64,000 nt of DNA from Ascochyta rabiei (taxonomy: Eukaryota > Ascomycota > Dothideomycetes > Pleosporales > Didymellaceae). The stretch is from contig NC_082405.1 of assembly GCF_004011695.2 (NCBI RefSeq), positions 3,037,001 to 3,101,000 on the forward strand, read 5' to 3'. A program made the translations under genes and the position numbers. The notes beneath the pieces are model-generated. The model was not told the origin of the DNA. It made no database searches and was given only the letters and a program-made list of their open reading frames with translations. This document shows positions 1 to 10,912 of this stretch, piece after piece. Within the stretch, counting starts at the first letter, position 1. Every line of letters starts with the position of its first letter.

Positions 1-55
1 GCTTGAAAAGCTTCGCCACAAGTTCAGCGTGAGCGACGAAGAGGGTCAGGGTTAG
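1..55 (+). CDS. 3' end of a gene truncated by the window start
   Basis: Reading from base 2, one frame gives 17 codons (LEKLRHKFSVSDEEGQG) and then TAG at 53-55. The charged, acidic ending looks like the C-terminal tail of a real protein whose body lies left of the window. No domain is visible and no function can be given. The call rests only on amino-acid character, so a chance open stretch is possible. Confidence 0.35.
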   Translation, partial: LEKLRHKFSVSDEEGQG

Positions 56-1034
56 TTATGTTGCTGCTACAAGAGGATAGTTTGGAGAAGGGCGATTTGC
101 GCTGTGATAAGCTACTGTCTGACCCATGGTGACAGCCTGGCAGCCTTGTCAGTCTGATCGCATACCGTGTCCAGGCCACTGCATCCCTGCTACGCAGCGA
201 CAGCGAGCGTCGTTGAAACTGAAACTGGTATTGGTAGAGCTACTTGGTATTGGTCTTTCAGTCAAATACGGGTATTCGTTCAGCTCCACAGACTGAATAC
301 GTACGGAATACCGCGCAGTTTACATGCAGACTTCGGGTTCGATGAAATAAATGGAATTAATTCCTCCAATGATTTTGCTGGCCTTTTGTGATGCTTGCTC
401 GTGTGCGGTCTTACGTCTATCACCTTGGCCGTCCTTCAGATTGCCATAGGGTGACTGCACATGAACCCTCATGACATCGATACTCAAAGTGGTTTCGTTC
501 GCCAAAACAAGGCTGACGGCGGCTTTGACGGCGACCAGAAACACTACGCTGCTTTGACAGCTCGGCAGCTTGACTAGGGGACGCCACGGCCAGCAGCTTG
601 ATACTCTGTTGGCAAAAAATCAAGGCTGTCGCGGAATGAGAATGCATATCTCAAACTACCTATCGCTGAGACGTGCCATATCGAGTCAAGGTGTAATGGG
701 TAGAGTGCAGTTCAGTGATAGGTTCCCTGCACCGTGCGCCTCATCTCGACCCTGGTTCGTCATAAATCTCCCGCAGCTCTCCGCAAGCATCCCCTCGCCA
801 GTCATCCTCCGTACATAATCTACATAATCTACATAATTTCGGCTGCCAGCCTGCTTGAGCATTATTCTGGTTAATTTTTTTTCATTGTACATGTTGCCAC
901 ATTCGTAGACCACCACGTTTGGCCCCCACGGTCACACCACCCGTAGCTGCCACGGTCTTAGCTACCACGTCCGCAGCAGTCGCTCCCAGCCTCCTTCCCC
1001 TCAAATCGTCTTCGGCAGGCGCGCTTCAGGCAAG
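56..1034. other. Intergenic, upstream of exo70
   Basis: No convincing gene here; the short ORFs have no recognisable domains. A 9-bp unit (ACATAATCT) is repeated almost three times at 813-839. The last 100 bp, rich in C and T, probably hold the exo70 promoter and 5' UTR. Confidence 0.5.
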
Positions 1035-2966
1035 ATGGTGGGCCCGCGTAAACCTCCGGCTCTGGCCGAAGAGAGCGCCGAAGTCGAAGTGCTGTTCGCC
1101 AACATGGACAAGATGAAGACGCTTACAAAGAAGATCCAAGGGTCCGTCAACAGGCTCGATGCCAGTGGGAAGGCTGTGCAGGAAGCCATTAGCCCGATTT
1201 ATGGGAATACACAGAAATTGCAGATTGCGACAAGCAACATCGACAGGGTCATTGAGGCTATTGAGAGGCTCAGGGCGCCGAGAGATCAGAGTGAGAGGGA
1301 GGAGAGGATCATAAGGGCTGGGTATGTACAATATACTGCGATGAAGGACCCGCTGACATGATACAGACCTGGACGAGGCGACCTCCGCGATTACATTGCG
1401 TCTCTCGATCGAACCACAATGGCCCTCGCCGACTTGAAGCGCACGAACCTACGCTCGAACGAACAGGCGATTGCGCAGCTAAACGGCCTCTTGAAGCTGG
1501 GGAACAAGCAGCTGGAAGATGTCTTCCGTAGCATATTGGGGGACTGTTCGAGGCAAAAGCTGCAGCCGCTGGAGTTTGTTGCTAAGAACAACCCATTTCC
1601 ACTTCTGCCGCCAGACCAACTCTCGACCTTGCGTGGCATCAACAGCCACATCGCGCAGACCGTCGCCTCGACATCACAAGCTGATCTGTCTTCAACCCCG
1701 ACACAAAAGATATATGCAGACATTCGAGGCAGCTACCTGGAAAGTTCACTGGGCAGTCTTGCTCAAGCTTCGGTCGCGACAGCTAGAAAGGTGCAACCGG
1801 ATGCCTTGTACAAAAAGGGCACCAACGGCATTGGCACATACGTGCAGGCGATTGAAGGCATATTTGTGGCCGAGTACGACAATATCACAAACATCTTTGC
1901 ACGAGGCGAATGGACACCGGTCTGTGAATCGACATGCCAGGCCTCACTGGGAGAGTTTAATCGGACGTTACGTGAGCTGAACGGCCACATTCAGAAGAAC
2001 TTGCTTACAGATTGCTTCCTTGGATACGAAATCTGTGGCATGGTGCGCACACTTTCTCTACGACTGCAGGACACCACTGGCGCACTAAAGGGCCAGATTT
2101 ACGACAGCGTCAAGCCCATTCGGGAAACATCAAAGACTTCCTTGAGTAAGCTTATTGAAGACACGAGGGTACGCACGCAGACCCTTGTTGCTCTGCCGAT
2201 GGATGGAGCTGCCGTACCTATCACAGGTGAATCGATGCGTCGGCTGCAGGAAATGACCAACTACTTGGATCCACTGTCATCGATACTAGCATCGCTGGGA
2301 GAAGGTGGCTGGAACAATCCCTCCGCGAATAAACCCTCGACAACGCTAGATGTCAACCCTGACATGGTCAAGCTGTTCGCATCGTACGCGTCCGACACGA
2401 TCGACACGCTCATCCAGAACCTCACGAGCAAGGCCAAGATGCTTTTGAAAGGCAAGACCTTACAAGGCATCTTCCTGGCGAACAACATAGCCATTGTCAC
2501 CCGCACAATCCGTAATTCCGAGCTCGCCCCACTCTTGGAGAGTTATGCAGGCAAGCTTGCAGCCTGGCGCAAGGCCAGTTCAGCCATGTATCTTGAAGCA
2601 TGGCGAGAGCCATCCGGCCATCTGCTCGACGTACAATATACCAATCGGTCAAAGGATAGGCCACACTCTGGTGGTGGAGCAGCCGACTCCGCAGCTATTG
2701 TTAAGGGTCTGGGCTCAAAGGACAAAGATGCAATTAAAGAGAAGTTCAAGAGCTTCAACACGAGCTTTGAGGATCTTGTCGCCCGCCACAAAACGTATGC
2801 CATGGAGGCCGAAGTGCGGGCACAGCTGTCGAAAGAGGTGCAGAACATCATCGAGCCACTGTACAACCGCTTCTACGATAAGTATCGCGAGATTGACAAG
2901 GGCAAGGGCAAGTACGTCAAGTACGACAAGGCTGAGCTTAACAAGGCGCTCATGAGTTTTTCTTGA
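1035..2966 (+). CDS. exo70: Exocyst complex subunit Exo70
   Basis: Two exons, 1035-1321 and 1367-2966, with a 45-bp GTATGT..CAG intron; 628 residues, normal for fungal Exo70. Exo70 belongs to the octameric exocyst that tethers secretory vesicles at growth sites. It binds the plasma membrane and Rho GTPases through its C-terminal helical rods. Residues 1-100 are charged coiled coil ([14 protein letters not shown]), and the rest is the helical Exo70 domain ending in a basic stretch ([20 protein letters not shown]), the usual lipid-binding tail. The ATG at 1035 sits in a good context and opens with [18 protein letters not shown], typical of filamentous fungi. The next ATG-initiated ORF (1419) starts inside exon 2 and is not the real start. 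A septin gene follows downstream on the same strand. Confidence 0.93.
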
Positions 2967-3816
2967 TGCATACTATTTGGCGTTGGGTTGGACTTTTCGC
3001 ACAATACCCTTGGTTTGCGCATGTTTCGCATTGAGTTGGAGGCAGCGTTGGATATACTGGTGCATACGACAGAAGTTACGAAACCTAGGCAGGTGGAGGT
3101 CAGGAGATATTACGAAACTGTTTTTAGCAATCAAATAGCTGAGCACTCCTATACTTTCACAGTGCAGTGCAATGAGGAAGCACGACTCCTGCTCTTGCGC
3201 CGATCAAGCCTCCTCTGGGGGTGCAATTTCCATGTTCGTGAGCTTGTGCACGTGACAACTTCCCTTCCGAGCTCTGTGGTACGCGACTGCCCTCACGGGG
3301 CTGGACAAGACCACAGAAACATCTTGCGTCGACGTACAAGCCGTCAATTGCACTCTACAGCTGCTAGAAGCTCACTACTGCTCGCGCTGCACCATCTCCA
3401 TCTATTTCCCCTGCTGTCCCAGCCGTTGTTCGTGAACCGGGGATTTTGGTCTAGCGCCTGATCGGACCCCCTTTCCACCAGCGAAGCGTACCACGTCTGC
3501 CTCTGTCAACGTCGCAGCATTCACCGCACCCACGCCGTTCCCGCTCGCAGTCACCTGCAAATCTCACGATCCCATTACTCTGAGTGCATCGCTTCGCTCG
3601 AGAGCATACACAACGCTGCCTGGTACGCCACCCGCACTATCGCCTTTGTTTCACTCTATTTCTCCAGGTTTTGATTTGCGTCGCGTCTCCATATTGTTTG
3701 GCCGCAGCCACAACCAGCCGTACCGTATTCTGAAGGCACCCTGCTGATCTCGCGTCGCTCTACAGAAGTCCCTCGCTCCACGCCGTCTGCACTGCGACCG
3801 CAGCTCTACCGCCGCC
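2967..3816. other. Intergenic exo70-septin, 3' UTR and septin promoter
   Basis: About 850 bp. It probably holds the exo70 3' end and a long septin 5' leader that becomes C/T-rich toward 3816. The 157-codon ORF at 2988-3461 has no protein-like domain and lies where UTR is expected. Confidence 0.5.
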
Positions 3817-5512
3817 ATGGGTAAGAAAACACCCCCAGTCCTACACAGCTCGCGACTTCGAACGCCGCACAGCTTGCGACCCCCTAGACAGCCTCAGGCG
3901 CCGATGCTGTACCAAATGGGAATGTGTGGTAGCCCTCAATCGGGCTCTACACTGGTTGATGTCGCTGCTCTTGACGACCACATGATTCTCTCTCCTTCCC
4001 ACAGGGGCTAACTGCGAATCCAGAATCCAACGGCGCCGTATCACCCGCCCCTCCCTCACGTGCGTCCCCATCACCACCAACAACCGCGAACGGTTCGTTT
4101 GCTGCGGATCGCGACACCTCCATGGCTAACGAAGACGCAGCCCTTCCCCAGACCATCACAGCGAAGGATCCAAAGCTCGCAGCACAGATGGCGAACGACC
4201 TGAACATTGTGCGCAGAAAGCTCACCGGCTACGTTGGTTTCGCAAACTTGCCCAACCAGTGGCACCGCAAGAGTGTGCGCAAGGGCTTCAACTTCAACGT
4301 TATGGTCGTTGGTGTGTCTCCACCTAAATTGGAAGCTATCAGCGGTGCACTAACAAGACCTAGGTGAATCTGGCCTCGGAAAGTCGACACTCGTGAACAC
4401 ACTGTTCAACACTTCCTTGTATCCTCCCAAGGAGCGCAAGCCCCCCAGCATCGATATCTCCAAGACCGTTTCCATACAATCCATCAGCGCTGATATCGAG
4501 GAGAACGGCGTTCGCCTGCGATTGACTGTCGTTGACACACCCGGCTTCGGTGACTTCATCAACAATGATGAATCATGGGACCCTATTGTCAAGAACATCG
4601 AACAACGATTTGACGCCTATCTGGATGCTGAGAACAAAGTCAACCGCATGAACATCGTTGACAACCGTATCCACGCTGTTGTTTACTTCATCCAACCTAC
4701 CGGTCACTCGCTCAAGCCTCTTGATGTTGAGGTCATGAAGAAGCTGCATACCAAAGTCAACTTGATCCCCGTGGTTGCCAAGGCTGATACCGTCTCTGAC
4801 GACGAGATTGACAACTTCAAGCGAAGGGTACGTCTTAGCTCTGGAGCTTACAATCATACATGCTGACAATGCCTAGATTCTCGCAGACATCGCCTACCAC
4901 AAGATCCAGATCTTCGAAGGGCCACGATACGAGCTCGACGACGAGGAGACAATTGCCGAGAACCAAGAGATCATGGCCAAGGTGCCTTTCGCCGTTGTCG
5001 GTTCTAACGAGGAGGTCATTACGGCTGATGGCCGCAAGGTCCGTGGTCGCGCAATGCCATGGGGTGTTGTTGAGGTCGACAACGAGGAGCACTGCGACTT
5101 CGTCAAGCTGCGACAGATGCTCATCCGTACTCACATGGAAGAGCTGAAGGAAAACACCAACAACGCACTCTACGAGAACTACCGCTCCGAGAAGCTTACA
5201 GCGATGGGTGTCCAGCAGGACTCCAGCGTGTTCAAGGAGATCAACCCTGCGGTCAAGCAGGAGGAGGAGCGCTCGTTGCACGAGCAGAAGCTCCAGAAGA
5301 TGGAGATGGAGATGAAGATGGTCTTCCAGCAGAAGGTCAACGAGAAGGAAAGCAAGTTGCGACAGAGCGAAGAGGAGCTGTACGCCCGTCACAAGGAGAT
5401 GAAAGACCAGCTCGACCGACAACGAGGAGAGCTCGAGGAGAAGAAGGCACGCATCGAATCCGGACGGCCGCTGGAAGAGAAGGGCAAGAGGAAGGGCTTC
5501 TCCCTCCGTTAA
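3817..5512 (+). CDS. aspB: Septin of the Cdc3/AspB class
   Basis: Four exons (3817-3820, 4024-4311, 4364-4827, 4877-5512) give 463 residues. The first coding exon is only 4 nt (ATGG), at a good start context (GCCGCCATGG). Splicing to the CAG at 4021-4023 gives [11 protein letters not shown]; the other nearby AG (4003-4004) runs out of frame into a stop. Septins are filament-forming GTPases that scaffold septa and growth zones. Visible are the P-loop GESGLGKST (spanning the second intron), DTPGFGD (G3), AKAD (G4), the polybasic start of the G domain (RKSVRKGF) and a C-terminal coiled coil ending [30 protein letters not shown] is characteristic of the Cdc3 group rather than Cdc10/11/12. The 5' exon is the least certain part. 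Confidence 0.9.
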
Positions 5513-6489
5513 GCTGGGGCCGCACTGTCTGTTTGTTCGGACACGCTGCCTGGCTTACAGCCTCCACTTCTTTCTCTCCTCCCTCTTACAGAATTGTTTA
5601 ATATGATGCCGCTTGACGATACCACTGGGTGTTATCGACAGACGACTAATACACGGCGGCGCGGTTCTGGTGAGTAGAGGACAGCGGTGTCGTCTCTTGG
5701 TCCAGATATGCCGGCTGTTGATTGATACCAACATCATTGCGCTCCTTCCGATTCCCTTGCGTTCCCTTCGACTTTTTTATTTTTTAGTACATGGGAGCAG
5801 TTGTTCTCGGGCGAAGTGGGGGAGTGACAGGATACTTCTTTTCATGTATTCTACAACCTATCGTAGCAGCGAATCTCCTTTGTAGGTTGTGATTGGGTCC
5901 ATGATACGCCTCAAAAGTCTGCAGAGAAGGTTGAATGTGCCCGCTCGCTATTACGAAAGTTGACAGTTCGCTTCCAAGATTCACATGAACACCTGCAACG
6001 ATCGTCAGGGTGCGGGCCTGGTCGAGGGCGCCATCAGGCTTGTGCGCGCCAGCCAGGACTGGAAGTGGCAGCGCGGAGGCATTTCGTCATCATCCAACTG
6101 CCCACGAGCTGGTTTGCGTGCCCAGTCTTTGAAGCTACAAAAGTTCATCTCCCCTTGTTCTTCACTCAACATCCTCCTCCGCATATTACTTGCCTCATTC
6201 GACTGTTGGGCCTCTACCGGGTTATTTCTCCTCTTCGGTAAGTTGCACTCATTGGGTAACGCACAGGGAGCGTCATAAGCAGCAGCGGGTCCCGAGCGCC
6301 CAACAAACAACGCCAGCCTCCGCTTCTTGCCAGATTGCACCTTGACCCTCCGCACGACATCAAACTGTTCTGTACCTGCTCGCGTACTATTTGTCTCGCG
6401 TATTGGACTCAGCAGTCGTTGATCGAGAGCTCCGCTGACCTGACAAGCTGCACATCACGTAGCCCACACGACACAGTCGAAATCTCACC
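5513..6489. other. Intergenic septin to Pom33-like gene
   Basis: About 980 bp with no supported gene. The first part is probably septin 3' UTR. The segment after 6300 is C-rich and leads into the start of the next + strand gene. Confidence 0.45.
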
Positions 6490-7396
6490 ATGGCCCCTCC
6501 TCCGCCTTCCAACCTCCCTCTGGGCCAGCGCCTCGCTGCGCTCGCGCAGACTCTGCAGTTCGCCTGGTTCGCCGGTCACGTTACTCTGCTGCTGGCATCT
6601 CTGAGATACGGACTGTCCTACATTACCTTCAACTACAACTCCAAGTGGGCAGCCTTCTCGTACCGTACGGCCTTCGTGTCCGCATGCGTCACCTACGGCA
6701 TCGTTGTCTACAAGGCATACCGCGCCCGCATGAGGGCCGGTAAGCAGGGCGGTGTTATGGCCCTGGCCACAGACGAGAACGTTCAGTACCTGAGTAAGTG
6801 TTTGCAGCTGAAAGAGCTTCCTTTGACCCGCAGCACAAGCTGACCTCAACGCAGTCATGGCGCTTGTCTGGCTCTTCATGCGCCAGGTTCCCCTAGCTGT
6901 TCTGCCTTTCACCGTCTACTCCATCTTCCACGTTGCGACCTACGTGCGCTCTAACTTGATCCCCACCATCAGCCCCCAGCCTGCTGCTGCTTCGGCACCT
7001 GGCGCTAAGCCCCAGGCTTCGGCTGTCGCCGAAACCATCGGCAAGTTCGTCAAGGAGTACTACGATGCCAGTATGACTCTGGTCGCTCTTCTTGAGATTG
7101 CCCTCTGGTTCCGCGTTGTTGGCTCCGCTCTCCTCTTTCAGAAGGGTTCGTGGATCCTGCTCGCTGTCTACACTGTCTTCTTCCGCGCCCGCTACGCACA
7201 GAGCAGCTTTGTCCAGGATGCCATCAACCAGGTCACCGCTCGCATTGACGCTCAGCTCGCCAACCAGAGCACCCCTCCTGCGGCTCGTCAGGGCTGGGGA
7301 ACCTTCAAGAACATTGTCCGCCAGGCTGCTGATGCGACCGACATCCGCAAGTACGTCGGTGGCCAGCCCGGCGCTGCCCCCAAGAAGGCCCAGTAA
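6490..7396 (+). CDS. Pom33/Tts1 (TMEM33) family membrane protein
   Basis: Exons 6490-6793 and 6855-7396, joined through CTGA|TC ATG to give 281 residues. Hydrophobic segments lie near residues 20-50, 60-80, 100-130 and 190-220. Family members (yeast Pom33/Per33, S. pombe Tts1, animal TMEM33) are ER and nuclear-envelope proteins that help shape tubular ER and place nuclear pores. Supporting features are the N-terminal LAQTLQFAWFAGH segment, FNYNSKWAAFSYR, and a soluble C-terminus with a basic end (GGQPGAAPKKAQ). The intron is 61 bp (GTAAGT..CAG). No other function is indicated by neighbours. Confidence 0.85.
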
Positions 7397-8745
7397 ACGC
7401 CTTGAAAAGCGTGCGACAAGGACCTGCCTTTCAACAGGGGCGTTATACGCCCATTAGAGGTCCGAGGTATGACAAGTTATGACGTATGATGCTATACGGT
7501 CGCGACAAAATAGAGATGTTGAAAGTTGGAATGGACAAGGAACGAATCCGTCATTGATAAGGGTACATGGAAAGGGATGTGGTGTTATGCCTCCAAGAGC
7601 ATGGCAGACTGAAGTCGAATCAGTCCACATTGTCTTGCGTGTGCAACCAGAATATACCTCTGAGCGATTTCACAGTTGTAGGGTGGCTTTGATAGCAACT
7701 GAATATGTTACTTTTTCGCCATTGTCTTCCGATGACCCACGCCTTACAGGCGCATCTTCAGCCGTACTCATGTTCCACATGCTCACCAGCTCATGCAAGG
7801 CGCGTGGTGTGGCATGTGCAGAAGCTGGTGGAAGCTGACGTCTGTCTCACCACGTCGAAAAGCTCGTTTGCGATCAAAAACCACGACTTGCCAGGATCCC
7901 GAGCTACCCTTAACGGTGCGCGCTACCGATTATGTTATGTTCACCCAAGTGCCGCGATGTATTAAGATTATTTCGGTTGCCTGCTTAGCTCGCACAAACA
8001 CAAACGCCGCACCAACACGCCTCGATCCGAGGTTTTGAATCGAGTCCAAGTCGGAAAGAGGTGAAGCGAAGCAAAACGAACGGAGTTGAATAGAACCGAG
8101 CTGAACTGAAATCGACGGGGCACGACCAAAGCCAAGGCTCTGAAAAATGGGCTCTAGCAGCGCGATGATGTCGGAGGCGCTTGTGGCACGCTTTCTTGGT
8201 CGGAAGGTGCCTTCCTTGCTCGTCGAGATGGGGGGTGGACATGTGCATGGGTTCGTTTTTCCTTTTCTAAGCGGCTTCTTGCTAGACGTTGGAGATTCGA
8301 ATTTTTGCGTCTTTTGCAGTTTTGCATCACGGTGTTTGCATTTGGAGATGTGGGCTTTTGGTACTGTGGGATGGATGGATGGTGCTTGCGGGATCGAGAT
8401 GCTTAACAAAGGCTTGCAGCGCTTGGTGCCTCCACACATTTCGAGATGCTTGGGAATGTGGGATAGTGGGTGGGACGACTGGAGTGGAGAGTATTGTTTC
8501 TTGATGTGTGTGTGTTGATGCTTACAGCATGAGTTCGCTTCAATGGACCATCTCGAGATGTGGCTGAGAAGGCTGTCAATACAAGGTGCAGGTTACTGCT
8601 TTCCGAGGACACGGACAGGGTCATTGTTTGCATGCCCATCAGCACACGCTCGCACTGCATGTGCCGCGCCTGGGTCCACTGTGCGTTTATAGAAACGCCC
8701 CTGTCAGCACGCACACTTAGGCGACTTTGCATCAAGGCTGTTGTC
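7397..8745. other. Intergenic left of the transposon
   Basis: About 1.35 kb with no supported gene. ORFs at 7479-7838, 7930-8439 (-) and 8147-8518 show no domain and overlap each other on both strands. The first 200 bp are probably the 3' UTR of the preceding gene. Confidence 0.45.
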
Positions 8746-8756
8746 CCGTTGCTATG
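8746..8756. repeat. Left target-site duplication of the MULE
   Basis: CCGTTGCTATG immediately outside the left inverted repeat is identical to 12253-12263. If the element ends one base further out, the duplication shrinks to the 9-bp CGTTGCTAT, a typical MULE length. Confidence 0.88.
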
Positions 8757-8805
8757 GGAGTTGTTAACGTGCACCCCCATATATGGTAACGTACGCCCCC
8801 ATAAG
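8757..8805 (+). repeat. Left terminal inverted repeat of the MULE
   Basis: It starts GGAGTTGTTAACGTGCACCC and ends CCCCCATAAG, and matches the reverse complement of 12204-12252 at all 49 positions. It contains short self-complementary blocks (GTTAAC, CATATATG, CGTACG) that could be transposase contact sites. Confidence 0.93.
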
Positions 8806-9337
8806 CCTATGTGGGCTAGATTCGGCTGCAAGGCAGCCAGGGACCCCGGCACATCTGTATTGTATGGTATTGCCACCAAGCCCAGACGCGCACGCGTCGT
8901 TGTTTACCTGCCGATCGCGATCCTAGTCATCCTTGATGCATGTTGGTGTGGGTGAGTCGATTTTTAACGCCAATTTTGATGACTATCTATCTGCCCGTTG
9001 GGTTGATTTGACAATTATCTATCTACTGCCCGTTGTATAGATTTGACTGCCCTGCCCAGCCATAGCTCCGCGCTGGCACTGCAAATCTGAAGCTATCGTC
9101 GTAGTCAACTACGTTGTTTATGGTGTTGTTGATGGTGATAGACGTCGCTGGCGGCGGCGGCGGCGGCGGCGGCGGCGCCCAGTACTGCGTTTGATCTGCC
9201 AATTGTCGCGATGGGTGCTGAAAGTAGCTGCCCAGAGGCGCTATCTGCGCGTTGTTGTGAGGTTGTTGGGGCAGGTAGAGAGGATTGTAAGCCATCGGTG
9301 GCAGCGGTTAATGGCTTGGGTGCCCATACGACGGCGG

Positions 9338-9470
9338 AGGCGTTGCAAAGTGAGGCTGCTGCCACAGCGGAGGCGTTGCAAAGTGAGGTTGCTGCCGCGG
9401 CGGCTGGCGAGGCGTTGGCGATGGATGAGGTTGCTGCCGCGGCGGCTGGCGAGGCGCTGGCGATGGATTT
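9338..9470 (-). repeat. In-frame 42-bp repeat in the transposase C-terminus
   Basis: The minus-strand translation holds two near-identical 14-residue units (PSPAPRQPPRQQPH and PSPTPRQPPRQQPH) followed by shortened FATPP..QQPH units. On the plus strand these read as GGCGAGGCG and GAGGTTGCTGCC blocks. It is a low-complexity coding repeat of the transposase tail. Confidence 0.75.
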
Positions 9471-10807
9471 ACTGGTTGTGAGCTGATTACTATGAGATTC
9501 TCAGCAGGTATTGCTTGTACTGGGTCCATCCGGCGCGGCATCAGCGCCTGGGTTGGCGCTAAGGCACTGGGTATATTGCCATCAAGCCGCTCAAATAGCG
9601 ATGGATCGCGACGATTACCTCGTCTGCCTAAGCCAGCTGTGTGGCGGCGAGCCTCGTTGCGTTTTTGACGCTCAACACGAGGCTCTAGAGGTCTTAATAG
9701 CGGCGGAATTGTTGCAGATTGTGTTGTTATAGATTGTAAGCGATCAACCCACCAGTGTAGGTCAAAATCGCTAGGTTGTAGCGAGCCCGATCGCTCTAAT
9801 ATTGCAGCAAGCCTGTGCCAATAAGGCATGCCAAGCGACTGTGTATAAGTGCCTGTACAGGGCTTCAATTGGTGGTTTATAGAGTCGCGGAGTCGCAGAT
9901 CGTTGCAGGCAAGAGAGTACTGTTTTGCTGTCAAAGCCAGCGCGTGGCGAGTAATCCGAGTAACAACGCCAGCAAAGATAGGGTGCTGGCAATCAGCTCG
10001 GATACCTCGATTCTGCATGGAATTAAGGTAGTTAAGGTGCTCTGATTGCTCTGTGTACAATAATTTGAGCTTGTAAAACAACCAAAGTACGTCAGCAGTG
10101 CTGCCATTAAGCCATAATTTGATAACCCGGTGTGCTCCTTCAACCTTGCTCGTTGCAAGGAGGTCATAATGGAGGTTCTGGTTTACCTAGTAGTTAACAA
10201 GCTTGTCTTTGTGGTAGCTAAACCAGTATCGATCGAGGTACCTATAGGCGGCTGGGGAGAGTTTTTTAATAGCAGCAAAGTTAAGCTTGTATTCCTCCTC
10301 TGTTTTTAAGTATAGAGTCTTGTAATAGAGCTCTGTAAACGTCAGCGTACTCTCTGTATCTACCCATCTTGTCCCTTCACAACGACGGCCAAACTGAGTT
10401 GTTAAGACCTGCCTAACGTAGCTGAGGACGTCCTTGTTCATGTGCCATCTACACATAACAATCTTAGGCCAATTAAACACTGAATTAAGCGCGTTAATAG
10501 CAGCTGGGTTGTTTTCTGTGATAAACAGGCGTACATTAATACCCTCTGCGTTGAACAGCTCGTGTAACTGGTTAAAAACCCATCAAAATGCTGGCTTATC
10601 CTTTTAACGCACAAGGACAACCCCAAGGTAGTTTGTACGATTGTTGCTGTTTAAGCCTACTAAATTAAGCATTAGCATGCCGTATTTGTTTGTCTTAAAG
10701 GTGCAGTCGAAGAGGAGGACGTCTGGTGACTTCTTAAAGTTCGTGAGGCATTCAGGGGCAATTATAAGGAGAAATTTGATGTGTTATTGCGCGTTAACCT
10801 CTATTCT

Positions 10808-10912
10808 AATATATCGTTAGTTGTTTTTGGCCCGTGCAGTGACTGTGCGGAGTCCGTGCGGCGACCGTGCGCGCGCAATCCAGCCAATTAGAGGCCACCG
10901 TTTCAATATTAG
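10808..10912. mobile_element. Small nested MITE-like insertion in the transposase
   Basis: A GC-rich block of about 105 bp with short inverted ends (AATAT/ATATT, extended to CTAATAT/ATATTAG if two flanking bases are counted). It is flanked by ATTCT (10803-10807) and ATCCT (10913-10917), a one-mismatch 5-bp duplication. It separates two halves of the transposase that otherwise read on (..DISIVLRI then RIEVNAQ..). The halves are in different frames, and removing 110 bp restores a single frame exactly. The element family is unknown to me. Confidence 0.6.

Noticed and set aside
8147..8518. 123-codon plus-strand ORF left of the MULE
   Set aside because: Overlaps longer ORFs on the other strand, no domain, odd Gly/Trp/Cys-rich composition.
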